Source: Tetrahymena elliotti 4EA (Eukaryota; Ciliophora; Oligohymenophorea; Hymenostomatida; Tetrahymenidae). From it: a DNA stretch of 64,000 bases. Below the pieces are notes generated by a model. It was given only the letters and a program-made list of their open reading frames with translations. It was not told the DNA's origin and searched no databases. The stretch spans positions 842,199 to 906,198 of the forward strand of contig JH720306.1 of assembly GCA_000231825.2 (NCBI GenBank), read 5' to 3'. This document shows positions 48,114-60,670 of the stretch, piece after piece (the first letter of the stretch is position 1; each line of letters begins with the position of its first letter). A program made the position numbers and the translations under genes.

Positions 48114-51100
48114 ATGCACATTATTAGTAAAGAATATTACAAAGAGAGTGCCATAAGCGAAGTTTTAAAAAACTTAATTTTTCAGTGCTTGAAGGAATGG
48201 GATGAGCTTTAAAAGTTGTATTAGATCATAAGCGATAAAGAAGAGCTTCAAAAAGCTATTAACTAAATTGCAACAGTTCTTAGCTAAGAAATGCAAGTTA
48301 AATCGATATAGAGAAATACACCAATATTTTTTTATGGAGATAAAGATGATTAAATTTATTATGTTATTAAGGGTACAGTTTAACTTTTTATCCCAAAGTC
48401 ATAGAAGGAGATATGGGAAGAAGTAGATTTTAATAGGAGATTATAAAACGCATCTAATGACTAAAAGGTATTAGAAAATAAAGATAGATTTGATATTGTT
48501 ATCAACGCTATTCAAAAAATGAAAGGATCTCATATTGATCTTATTAAATAGAATGATAAATTAAAGAAAAAATACTTTGATGAAAACTAATAAGTATCAA
48601 AAATTAAAAAAGTATAACATGTTAAACCAAAGTAAATGTTTGGTGAAATAAGCTACCTTCTTGAAAAACCCCGACCTTACACAGCTATTGCCTCTGAAGA
48701 ATGCTATTTTGCTATTTTTGAACCTAAAGTATACAGAAGAGCACTAGGCGAATACTTTTAATTTATTAATTGCAAGAACATTTATCTCAATAATTACTTT
48801 AGTTCTATTAGAAAAGAGACAATTTTTCATTTAAGTATAAGTTTTCATTATGAAATTAAGTTATATTTGGGTGATTACTTATTCAGAGAAGGTGAATAGG
48901 GAGATAGAATATACCTTCTCAAGTAAGGAAAAATCGAATTTCAGAGAAGAATTGCTTCATCTTCTATACTTCATGAGAAAAGAAAAAACTTAAAAAAATT
49001 AAACCAAAAACAAAAAGAAAAACCTTAGCAAAAAAGTAACTAAAAACCTTCAGTTACTATGCAGAGTCTTACAAGATTGAGTCAGTTAGATGAATAGGAT
49101 GATACCTAATAAGAGAATAATAAAAATATTAAGAGGGTTAACAAAAAAAAGAAAACATTTTAAGTATAAGATTTAGAAGACCCTACATAAGAATCAATAA
49201 ATGAAATGTATTAAAGTAAAAAAATAAATGATTAACTTAATGTAAGTTCTTTTGGTCCCTCAGATTAAATTTAATCTATGAAAATAGCTTCAATGGTTTA
49301 ATTTGATGAAATAGAGAACAACACAAAAGAAATAAAGAAAACAAAAGAAAAGTTTAAATAAAATGAAAAAAATGTTAAAAATGATAACTAAGAAGATTTT
49401 AAATACAAAGAAGTTAGCTTAGGAATTATTTAGTAAGGTGAATTCTTTGGTTTTGAGGATATTTTAATCAGTAGTTCAAACAATTTCTCATAGAATATTT
49501 CTCAGAATAGAAGAACATATTCTGCAAAGGTTACTTCATCTGATGCTATTGTTTTCAGTATCGAACGCTCAGCTTTATTGAAAATTTTATCATAAAATGA
49601 GGTGCTAGACTAAGATATTAAGACTAAAGCACTTATTAAGATCTAATATCATCAGTAAAGAATAGATTCACTGAAGAGATTTGAAGATATTAAAAATGTT
49701 AATTTATATTAAAAAGTTCCTTTAAAAGAAATGCTTAAAGATAAGTATCTTCAAATGGATCTAAGAGCAGCAAATCAAAGAACTTAACATTAATCAATAA
49801 ATAATTTACCTAAAATAAAAGATATAAAAATAAATATAGAATAAATTGATAACTCGTCTGCAATTTCATAACCACCTTCTTTAAACTAAACACCTCAATA
49901 AAATTAATTTAATTTATCTACAAAAGAGGAGTAATTTGATAATATTCAAAGACAGTAAAGTTTAACAAAAAAATAAGATATCAATATTAAGTAAGAAAAG
50001 AAAATAGTTGATGATATTGATTGCCTTGATGAATTAAACATTCCTAAAGATATTAGTAAAGGAAATATTTAATTTTTAAAATTCCATAATGGGTAATTTT
50101 CAGACCTTAAAAGCATGAAATAATCATTCTTGGATCAAGAAGAAAGATACAAATAAATAAAGAAAACCAAACATTCAGTCAATATATCTGATTAAAATTA
50201 GCTAGCCTTGGAAAGATTATATTAAAAAACTAACTCTCCTTCAATTAAAAATTATTAGGAAATCATTTTAAAAAAAAATTCATCAGCTGTTAAATCTAGT
50301 TTTAATAAGCAAATAGATTCTAATATTCCAAATCACCAAGATGAAAGCTCGAAAAAAGATGAAACTGAAAACTAAAATTAGAATTAACCTAAGGGTGATG
50401 ATGATGATAACTAAAACTCTCCATCTCATAAAAAGTTAAAATTAATTCTCACAAAAAATAAAACCCTAAAAACATCAGAAACCTAGCCATACGCAAAAGA
50501 TATTTCTCTTGTCAAAAATAAATCTTTTCACAGTGGCTATTAAGAAAATCTTGAAAAAATAAATATAAGACATTCAAACTCTTCAAAAATAAGAAGTGAC
50601 TAAATACAAGATTAAAGTCAAAATGGCAAAAAAGGTTAAATTTAAAATGATAATTTAGATTTGAGTCGAAATGATGATAAAAATTATATTAACTGTTTAG
50701 AAAAAAAACCATCTTAGAAATTTTAAACAAATTAAAAATATGATATCAACTTAATATTTATATAAAAATGTGAAGACTAACTCAGCGAAACAAACAATTA
50801 ATTTTAGAATTCTTGTTATGATTAATCTGCTTAAAACTAAGAAGAAATAAATTCGAATAACGATCTCTCAACTAAAAACAATTAAGAAGATTAAATTGGA
50901 AGCAAAAAAATGTATCAGCTTAAACTGAGTGAGATATTGACTCCTAAGAATTTAAAAAAAAGAGAAGAAAAAGAATATTTCTCTGATTAATTATCAAATA
51001 ATAATGAAAGTATTGTAGTGTATGAGTCAGGAAAGGCTAGATAAATAGATCAAAATAAAAATTCAAATAATTTTTCAAATTAGTTTTTAGAGTTACCAAA

Positions 51101-51959
51101 AATTTTTCTAAGCGGTGATAGAGAATTACTTAGGTACAACATTCACAATTAAAATAAAAGTGAACAAAAGCATAATATTGATTCGCCACCATAACAAAGC
51201 TAAAATAATTATGGAGAATAATAGGAAAAAAAAACTCAATTTTAAATAAATTAAAATCCTGATTGCAGATCGAAATCAATGAATAATTTAGAAGACCATA
51301 GTAAAATGGGTTCGTTTAGTTCATTTTTACCTTCTCTTATACATTTTGATTTTAAGTATGATTAAGAAACGAATTAAACATTAGAAAATAAAGCAAAGAC
51401 AGTTAATATAAAGTAAAAACAATCTAAAAATACTTAAAAAAGTAGTATAGATATTTAAACAAATGAATGCAAATCATCTTAGTCAATTTATATAAATTAA
51501 TATTTGCAAAGGTATAATAATCCCTAATAAATAGTTATGGACTTAAAATAACACTTAAATGACAAAACTAACAGCCAAGATGTTTCCACTTATATTAATA
51601 TGAGAAATAAAAGTTTGCCATCATTATGCAAAATAAGTAATCATTTAATTAACTCAGATACAAAAAAATCTTTTGGAGAATCAGATTCTAGAAATTCTTC
51701 TCCTTAAAAGACTAAGACAATCAAAGAATCACTTTTAGGCTCTTTAAATTCTTCTCCACTACTTGAATAAAAAAAGGCTTTAAATGTTAAACTAAGAAAC
51801 TTTGAAATAAATTTAAATCGAAATACACAAATCTCCCATTAATTGGAGCTAAACCATCCTGATATTAAATTTATGCTTTCCTCAAAATCTACAAAAAAGT
51901 CTGGAGATTATTTTAAAAATCTGTTTTCAAATCCCAGACATAAATTTAGCGTTTAATGA
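48114..51959 (+). CDS. Double cyclic-nucleotide-binding-domain protein with long Q/N-rich tail
   Basis: An open frame without introns from ATG 48114 to TGA 51957-51959, 1281 aa. The frame is open upstream to a TGA at 48018, so the true start may lie in an unresolved upstream exon. The first CNB-like fold is TPIFFYGDKDDQIYYVIKG (~residue 68), then after an ~85-residue insert KQMFGEISYLLEKPRPYTAIA. The second is YLGDYLFREGEQGDRIYLLKQG (~252), then after a ~170-residue low-complexity insert QQGEFFGFEDILISS and YSAKVTSSDAIVFSIE. Residues ~510-1281 are Gln/Asn/Lys low complexity. No kinase or channel domain is present. The canonical phosphate-binding Arg motif is degenerate (first repeat GEISYLLEKPRPYTA keeps Arg; second lacks it), so only the first may bind nucleotide. 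The protein may be a cAMP/cGMP-responsive scaffold; this is inference. Confidence 0.8.
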
Positions 51960-52650
51960 AAAGCTTTAACCTAATAAACTAATAATAAATTAACTAAACT
52001 ATATTCAAAATATGAGATTAAAAAAACATTTTATGTATTAAACAGCAATTTTTCAAAGATTATTTTGACAAATTTTTTTAACAAAAATTACAATTAAAAA
52101 TAAAAAAAGATTTTCTTTAATTTTTTGACTAAAAAAATTAATTTATTTATTGATAGAAAATTATTTTAAAGTAAAAGATTAAAATCAATAGTTAAAAAGT
52201 ATTTAAAATAAAATTATATCAATACATCCATTAACTCTAAACTATATTTTGTATTAAATTTTAACTCTTGCACTTTTTATTTTGCAAAAATTTTTTAATG
52301 TTTACAGACTAAAAAAAAAAATAATTTTAGGGAATATATTATTTAACTGATTTTTAATCAAAAAAGCATATTTTAGTTGATTTTTAATGCAAAGAATAAT
52401 AGTTATTGTTTTATTAATGATTAGGAATGTAAAGATTTGATTATTTATCATCAATAAACAAAAGTTAAGTTAAATAATAAAATCTAAGAATATTAATAAA
52501 ATAAGAAAAGTGAATTTCTTTATGAAATAATGAAAAATAAATACAAACAAATTATTAATAATAGAACAATTTTGCTCTATATATAAATAAATAGAAGTAG
52601 AACTATTTAATTATTCCTAGTATAATTTTTCAATAATTAATTTGTAAAAT
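51960..52650. other. Intergenic region
   Basis: AT-rich spacer between two genes on the same strand. No gene seen. Confidence 0.5.
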
Positions 52651-55600
52651 ATGGATAAGTCAGAATTTTCTTCTAGTGAGAACTAATCAGCCTCTATAGG
52701 CACAAAATTTGTTGAAAATAAATCTTGTATGTAAAACTAACAAAAAAATGAAGATGATTAGGCTAGCCAAAGATATGATTAATCTAATTATTAGTATTAA
52801 TACAGTTAAAATTAAGAAGATAATATTTTAGACTCTACTTCAAAGAGATAATCCTTGAAAAGTAATCACTAGAACAGCCATTATAACAGGTTAAAGTAAA
52901 ATAAGGAGACATAATTCAAATTATTAAGAACCAACAGAAGGTCTGCCTTTACTAGAAAAAATTTAATAGTTGTAAAGTCATTTAAGCAGAGGCTGATTGA
53001 TTTATGGAGAGCATGTATAATACATAGAAATAGCAAATATAAATTATTTTACAACTATTTATATACTGCTTATACTCTGATTGAATGTTTTTACATAAGT
53101 ATTCATATTTCTTTTGGAATATAGCTACTTGAACTTATTAATTAGAATGCTATCTATTTATTTCTCTCTCTAAATTTTATGAATATAATAATATAAATGA
53201 ATACTGATATTTTAGTGAAGGGATAAGAAATTAGAGTAAGAGGGGTTATTTTTAAAGAATATCTAAAAACGAATTCAATAGAAGATATTTTGCCTATGAT
53301 TTTGTTCTCAATTTACTATACTTTTAATTATGATTCAGATTTCAGATATATTCTTCTACCATTTTTATTTAAAATGAGAAAATTTAGTAGCCTTGTAAAA
53401 CATTTTGAAGAGTCATCTACTTTGGATGTTAGATAGTATAACATAGCTTAACTCATAAAATTAGTTTTCATTATAATTTTTGTTTCACACTTTGCCACAT
53501 GTGTTTGGATATATGAAGCTAAGTCAATGTTGCCTGATTAAAATTGGATGATATTCTTTAAAATAGATTAATATCATTGGTCAGAATAATATGTGAGAGG
53601 ATATTATTTTATAATAGTAACAATGAGTACAATAGGATATGGTGATATATATCCAATTAATGCTTTCGAAATAATCATGGCTATATTTACCATTATATTT
53701 GCTACAGGTATATTTGGTTACAGCATCAATCAAATTGGTTTCATCTTCAACTAAATTTAAGAGTAACTCCTAATTTAAAATAAATTAATATTAAATTCTT
53801 TTTAAAATGTTAGAATTGAGAAAAAAATTAAAAACGACATTTAGATTATAAACAGGTAAACAATTTCAAACAGTTTATCTATTTATTTAAATATTATTTG
53901 AAAATAGATATATGGAAAGAAAAAAAGTAAGTTCTCAGCTTCAGTATAAGATAAGAGAATACTTAGATAGCTTTTGGAGAGAAGAGCTTTTAATTAAAAC
54001 AGAGAATGAATCTGCCATAGTCAATATGTTGAACAATTCATTGAAAAATGAATTATTTAAAGAAACATACTTTGTAGCATTTTAAAATAGCATTTTGAAT
54101 GAGTATTTCTCAAGTGAAGTTCTGGCATAATGTATCAAACATATCAAAGAAATGTAATGCATCCCTGAATAAATCATCTTCTCTAAAGGTATTTCTAGAA
54201 ATTTGAATATTGTATTATTAATGAAATAAAACAAATAAAAAAAGGTGATTCTTTTGATAATTGCATATATTTTGTTGAAAGTGGCAATATAGATCTTTAT
54301 ATACCTGATAATAGTTAGATATCTGTACTCCAGAACTTAAAGGCAGGAGAATGCTTTGGAACATATTCATTTTTTACAGCTGAAAACAGAACTTGTTTTG
54401 CTAGAAGTAAAGGGTTTTCAAACCTACTAAAAATAAATAGGTATTTAATTAATTAAATTAGAAATTATTCATTTTATTTCTTAAAAAAAAGAGAAGATTT
54501 TATTGAAGTTTTAAAAAACCACTCTTAAGACTATGAGATGTTTTGCCATATAAAAGATAAACTATTCTTTTCTAAAGAATTCGGATTGATTTATGATTAT
54601 TGTTTTAAGTGTGAAGGAAATAAGCATTTGATTTATTAATGCCCTAAACTACATTATTGTCCTGACAAAAAATAACTTATCTTCAAGGAGTAGCGAGCAG
54701 AGTAAGGTAGAGATTCTTAATTTGAGAGATCGAAAATAAAATAATTAGGCTTTTTTAGATAAAAAATGTAAATTGAAGATGGGTTTTTATAGCTTATAGA
54801 TGAGAAAGAAGATTTGATTGAAGAATTTGAAGATTTATATTTGTATGGCAATATGTATGAAGTGGCTAAGGAAGAAACAGATTCACAATATCAAAAATAA
54901 CAAAGTAATAATAACAAGAATAGCAACATCAACAATATAAGCACTAGCATTATCAATAGTAATATCAATAATCACAATAACAATCTTAATTAACAAAACA
55001 AAAATGCTTAGCAACTCCCTCAAAAAAAAAGAAGTTCTTAGACCTCATAAAGTTCATAAATTTCCATCCATGATAGACCAAATAACTAAAATAACTAGGG
55101 ATAATTCAAAAGAAAAGAATCAAGAGAATCTACTAAAAGAATGCTGGGAAGTAACTATAAATATAAATTGATTTGTTGAGTAAATTTTTATATTTTAAAT
55201 AACAAAGGAAGAGTGACTACTAAGGAAGATATTAGTGATTTAAATTAGTATTTTAAAGGAAGAAAAAAAAGTACTTATATAAGCTCTACAGTGATAGTAC
55301 CAGCTTAGAATCAATAACCATATTTATCATTATTACAGTAGCAATTACTTAATAATCTTCAAAAGAAAAATACATCTCTATCAAGTATGAATGAATTGGA
55401 AGAAGATAAACATTTCAAATCACAATTTCTTGCTTAATCATAATAATAGTAAGAAAATAATCATTTATATAAAACAGAATCTATCAAAGATAATACCAAA
55501 TTTACAAACCAACAAACTCAAAGTGAGTAATCAATTAAATCACATAAAAATATTAACAACAATACAAATAATAACAATAACAATATTACTAAATAATTTA

Positions 55601-56510
55601 CTTAATAATCTACAGTGATTTAATCAAATTAATTTATAATAAATAATCTAAATAATATAATTGGTATGCTCTAATCAAATCTAACTCCTCAACTAACTGC
55701 ATAAAATAGCCAATTTCTTGTAAATGCTAAACATAATAACTTAGAATAATAAAGTAGCATTCTAAAAAGTTAAAATCTAGAAGAAAAATAAGTTGTGAAG
55801 CCAGACAATTACAGCAGGGGATAGACAACAAACACCCGCAATAACACTCATTACACCAAATAAACTAAGCAGTTTAATTTTAACATGGAATTAGATAACA
55901 TGAAAATAATGAAATAATATATGATAGAATAAAATTACGTTACTATCATTGAGTCTCTCAACAGAGTATTTTTAAATGAAATAAGAAAGTCTCGTAAAGC
56001 CTCATTTAAGTCAAGAATAAAAACGTAAAAAAAATTAATTTATTTTAATGAAATTTAATTTTATGAAAATTTTATAGCAACATGACTTCCCAAAGAATAG
56101 ACATTTATTTAAAGAACCAAGAATTAAGAAAATCAGCTTCTTAAAAAAACATTTAAAATTTTTAAGTCATTTGTAAAAAAAGCTCTTTTGCTTTTGAAGT
56201 TGATGGTAAAAATCCTGATTTTGTAAAAAGTATGAGCTTAGATTTTATTTAAGATGACAGAATGTCAAGAGTAAGTAGACTTTCTTAGTCTAGAATAGAC
56301 ATATAAAAATCAAAGGCAAGTTATACCTTATTTGTAAACCCAAACAATAACAACAATAACTAAAGTAACAACTTATCACTAAACTAAAGTTAGTTAAATT
56401 TAGTTGACAAAAATGCAAACAATCAGAAAATTAATTGGGATATAACCGATTCATAGGAAAAAGTTGCTTTGGACATCAGTATCTTTACCCCAAACAAAAC
56501 TTCATTTTGA
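52651..56510 (+). CDS. CNBD-type voltage-gated-like K+ channel with a CCHC zinc knuckle
   Basis: Four exons: 52651-53855, 53908-54188, 54245-56024 and 56078-56510. They sum to 3699 nt, 1232 aa. A cytoplasmic Q-rich N-terminus precedes membrane helices (YLYTAYTLIECFYISIHISF, NAIYLFLSLNFMNIII). A KLVFIIIFVSHFATCVWIYE S5 helix and a YYFIIVTMSTIGYGDIYP pore with the K+ filter TIGYGD (residues 327-332, bases 53629-53646) follow, then S6. The C-linker and CNBD (NCIYFVESGNIDLYIP, LKAGECFGTYSFFTAENRTCFA) place it in the EAG/HCN/CNG-like superfamily expanded in ciliates. The S4 region (FRYILLPFLFKMRKF) has few spaced basic residues, so voltage sensing may be weak. After the CNBD, CFKCEGNKHLIYQC fits a CX2CX4HX4C zinc knuckle. 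The C-terminal ~600 residues are Asn/Gln-rich. It neighbours another CNBD gene on the same strand. Confidence 0.92.
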
Positions 56511-57108
56511 AAATAAAAAAAATTTAAAAAGAACTCAATCAATCAATAAAATGCATTTAATTCTCATTAAAATTAATTTATAAAGATTTTAAGTAAAAAA
56601 GTGTTTTATTTAAAATAATAAACAAAATTTAAATAATTACAAAGATAAATTTATCATTATGGTTTCAAAATTATTTATTTTTTAATCATCATATTTTTTT
56701 TAATTATGATTGTAATAAATAAAAAAAATTAAATCAAAAAATGTAAAAAACTTGATTCTTCACCATGATAATGCTCGCCCTCATTCTCACTCAAAAGTTG
56801 TTGACTTTTTCTATCAATCTGGGTTTGAGATCATGGAATCAAGATAGATTTAGGAAGTTTAAGTATTCTCTATTCAAGAATTATTTGTTTTTTGCAAGAA
56901 ATGTTATTAATCATGAATAAAAACAATATTAATCTATTAAATTATGTTGTTTCTTGTAAAAATGAAGTTTGAAATTTTTGAAAAAAAAGCATTAAGTAAA
57001 ATAAAATTAATATTTAACAATTTTAGTTTTTTGCTCTTGTCCATAATAAAAAATTTAAGAATAAATCATATTATGATTGATTTAAAGTATAAATCATATT
57101 TTTAATTC
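56511..57108. other. Convergent intergenic region with a transposase remnant
   Basis: AT-rich spacer between the channel gene and the histidine-phosphatase gene. Its only recognisable content is the mariner-like fragment listed next. Confidence 0.5.
56740..56916 (+). pseudogene. mariner/Tc1-type transposase remnant
   Basis: A short open frame reads NLILHHDNARPHSHSKVVDF, then FYQSGFEIMES, and soon loses similarity before a TGA. The HDNARPH block surrounds the second catalytic Asp of mariner-family (DDE/D) transposases. The following V--F---GFE part matches the helix before the terminal catalytic segment. Nothing upstream or downstream supplies the rest of the transposase, and no terminal inverted repeats or TA target duplication could be recognised. 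It is therefore a fragment of a transposon that escaped, or predates, DNA elimination. A captured exon is a less likely alternative. Its base composition is locally richer in G+C than the surrounding spacer. Confidence 0.7.
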
Positions 57109-58140
57109 TCAATCGAAATTGTAATACGTCATTCCACAATTATTTATATGAATTCCATGAACCCATCCTTTTTCATCAACCCTGACTTTAGTTAAACACT
57201 TAAGCAAATTACAATGGCTAACTACTGTGACTGTTTTTTGATGTTCTTTTAAAATTTCCTTTATTTTATTTTTAAGAATTTCAGATCTTTTTAGCATTGA
57301 CTCCCAAGTTTCATAAAAATCCGGATACTTTTTTCTCATTTATTCAGATAAATGTTCTGCATATTCTTTTTCTGATGTAATATTTTTTGATAACTCTTTA
57401 TACTATTCGTTATCTTCCATACATTCTATCTACCACTAAAGTTAAGAAGGGAATAACTTTTTAATAGTATTAATACTTAATTTAGATATTAAAGCTAATT
57501 AAAACTATACATTTTTGTCATCTAAAACTGAAAAATCTAATTATATGTCATGTTTAGAAGCCTCTTTTAAATATTTTTCTCTCATTTCTCCATAAATTTA
57601 GTTTGATATGCAAGCAGTACAATTTAAAGATTCAAATAGCCAAGGATAAACTAAAAATCTACATAAAAAATAATTATTTGATTACATTACAAAACAATTA
57701 ATTACTTAATGTTTTTTCTATTTGGATGTTTCTAAAATAAAAGAATGGCAGTTTACAAAGTTCTTTACAAAGGTGATACTAAAACTAGTTCAGTATCAAT
57801 TTTAGCAACCTAATCTTGATGACTTATGCATTGTTTTTCACCTCGTAGAATAAATTAAATTTTAATTATTATTCATTTATTCTATTTATTTTTTACCAAT
57901 TAAATGCAAAGGTGTATCTATGTACTCAGTAGAAGCTCTGAAATCAACAAGACCTGGATCTGATCTTAACAGCTATGGATTTTCAATGAATATTTTTTCA
58001 TATTTGAAATTGAAATCACTCAAAGCATGTCTAATTAACAATAATTTTTTTCCATATTTTTCTTCATTTTATGGTGGTTAATTAAAACTACAATTGTAGT
58101 TTTAAGCTAGTTCTAATTCTTCTTAATTAACTTAATCCAT
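57109..58140 (-). CDS. Histidine phosphatase (phosphoglycerate-mutase-like) family protein
   Basis: Three exons on the complement: 57897-58140, 57706-57841 and 57109-57658. They sum to 930 nt, 309 aa, TGA at 57111-57109. Catalytic elements are in order: LLLIRHALSDFN (phospho-acceptor His in RHG-type motif, here RHA), TELVLVSPLQRTLQTAILLF (second Arg), an acidic region in the middle, and VTVVSHCNLLKCL (second catalytic His). Family members remove phosphate from sugars, inositol phosphates or proteins through a phospho-histidine. The size and the long insert between QTA and SH fit the broad eukaryotic PGM-like group rather than glycolytic mutase. There is no signal peptide. Introns are 55 and 47 nt. 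The substrate cannot be inferred. Confidence 0.88.
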
Positions 58141-58756
58141 AAGTATATCAAAAACTAAAAAAAAAGAAATTTAATGATTATTCAAATACTAAATATATTA
58201 TATTAACACTAAATAAAAGTCCAACACTTTATTAAAAAAAACATATATAATACCTAAATTTATCCAACATTTTAAATTCAACAAACTTAATTTTATTGAT
58301 AATTTTTTTTAATTTGGAGATGATGAATTTGAATAAATAATATTATTAAGTGCATGCTTTAGCTTTTTAAACCTTGATTTTTCCATCATTTACTATTTTT
58401 AGATTTCTTTCATTAAATACTCAAAAATATTATTTCAAAGAATTTATATTAAATAAGATAAAATGTTGATCTTTAATTATGAAATGAAGATATTATTTTT
58501 TTATATAATTTGAAATCTATTTTTTATACTCTAAAAATAATTATTTTTTTATTTATTTATTTGTTTCTGAATTAAGTAAGCGCATTTACTAAAAAAAATT
58601 TGGTTCTAAAAATGGTTTTATGGAATGATATATTTTACTTATTATTTTAGAAATTCTAAAAAATAATAAAAATTGTTAAAAATAAATATAATATTTAATA
58701 GATTTAAATTAATCAATCGAATTAGAATGATATGATAGGGTTTTATTATTTTTTTC
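58141..58756. other. Intergenic region
   Basis: AT-rich spacer between two minus-strand genes. No gene seen. Confidence 0.5.
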
Positions 58757-60670
58757 TCATTGTTACTATAAGAGTATAATATTTGACATTATTTTTTCTT
58801 ATAATTTTTATGGACTATCTCTTATGTTTGTATATTTATCAAAGCTAAAAATTTATTTTGCAACAGATTTCGAAGAAGAAAGAGTCTTTTTATCATTTAA
58901 AACATTTTCCATTCTTTGAGTTTGATTGCAAAATTATGAACTTTGCAAAAAAGACTTATTTCTTGTTGTTTAATTATAAATTTATGTCTGAAAACTTAAC
59001 TTAGGTAAAAAACTATTAGATAACTTTTCTTATTATTGTATACTTTTATTTTAAAAAGAATTAAATTAGGATATTTTAGATGGTGAGTTTTTAGCAGTCT
59101 CAGTGATTGGTATAAAGTTAGACTTTATGGGAGAGTTTTCTATTTTACTTGTGTTAATAAATAGTTTTTATTGAATTGCACTTTCCAAATTAAATCTCAA
59201 GCTATGCTAGGGAATCAAGCTCTAAATTTGTTTATTTGGAATATACTCTCTGTTTGAAGAAATGAAATCTTATCCATTTAAAGAATCTTAGGATTAGTAT
59301 CTAACCAATCTTTTTTTCTACGGGCTAAATGCTTTTTGTTAAGAATCTTCTGTTTCTAGTTCTAAATTTTTAAGTGATTATATATTGTTGTTACTGCTGT
59401 TACTGTCATCAATTTGATTATAATTTTATTATTATATATTTTTATTTTCAATATTGATAGATGGTTGGGTAGTTACTATTTACATTTTAGGTTAGGTTGA
59501 AAAATCTATTGAATTAACTCTTCTAGCTCCAATAATACTAAAATTAGAAGTATTGAATATAGAAGAGTTAAAATTGTTGAGATTTCCTGAACTAAATAGA
59601 GATTAATTTTCTTTGCTGCTCTTATTTTTAGGAGAGTTTAATGAACATTCAGTACTTAGTTATTTTGTTGAAAGAACTTTTTTAATTTAAAATACTTTAG
59701 GCATTTTTTCTGGCTAGAAATTACTAATTGTTAGGTTCCTGCTTTAACTAATAGTATGGTTTTCCTCTTTATTTATTTAATTATTAGATTAAGTTTATTC
59801 ATTTAGCAATCCATTTTTATCTTCTTATTGATTATTATATTAATCATGATGATCCATAAGAAATTTCCTTTTTAGTGCTTCAATTGCTCTCTATTTAGTA
59901 TCTTTATTTTATGATAGCGAATTTTAGCTTACTAAAAAAGCTTCTTCGTATCTATTATATCTCATCTGTCTTCTTTTTTACTTTTCATTCTAAATATAAT
60001 TACTATAGTAATCTTCAAATACTTTAAATTAATCAGATTGTTTTTAATCTTTCACAATTAATAATTAATCATTTTGAAAAGATTTCCAATCATCACTGCT
60101 AAGCTCGTGTTTTTATTAAAAATTTAAATTATTGTAAGTAAATCTTTATCTTTTCTTCTTCCTCATATCTTCCATCAGCTTGTAAACATTTTAAAAACTA
60201 TAAAAAATCTTTTAGTTTGACAGCGTTTTATTATTTTATGATTAGTATGTAAGCGCTCTTGCCTTATAGAGTTGGTAAATATTTAGTTAATCTAAATCAA
60301 ATATCCCATTAAGAATTAAATCATTATTATCCCAAATAGAATGATAGTCTTCTTTACTCTCTATTTCATCAACATCACTTGAGCTAAATATCAGGTTTTC
60401 ATTTGTTAAATGCTATTCTTCATTAATAATTTGCTTATTGCTATCAAAAGAAGAGTTATTTTATTCTTCATCAGAATCACTATCTTAATTTTTTTCATTT
60501 TATTCTAGTTTTTCTTATCTTTTGATGCTCTAAAAAATATCAAGAGTTTACTTGATAATGTCCTTATTGTTAGAAGGAGCACTCTTATATAAAATATTAT
60601 TCTTTTAGCTTCTCTTAACAAGCCCCGCTTTAATTATATTTTTATTATCCTCAATATATAAATTGTTCAT
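58757..60670 (-). CDS. Q/N-rich protein with the IWD/LYKAR domain (family member B)
   Basis: A single exon of 1914 nt encoding 637 aa, TGA at 58759-58757. The start used is ATG 60670-60668. The frame is open further upstream, and that stretch looks coding (NPQFFQEIYRIFQDNK), so a spliced upstream start is possible. An acidic N-terminal region leads to YHSIWDNNDLILNGIF, IYQLYKARALTY, KLMEDMRKKKRQRFTY, SSDDWKSFQNDQ and FKVFEDYYSNYIQNEKQKRR. This is the same order of motifs as in the gene at 11117-13129. The C-terminal ~350 residues are Ser/Asn/Gln-rich with Ser-Pro and Thr-Pro sites. No known domain, signal peptide or membrane segment was recognised. Confidence 0.8.

Noticed and set aside
55391..55618. 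Plus-strand ORF of 75 codons, Asn/Ile-rich
   Set aside because: Out-of-frame reading of the Asn/Gln-rich tail of the K+ channel gene.
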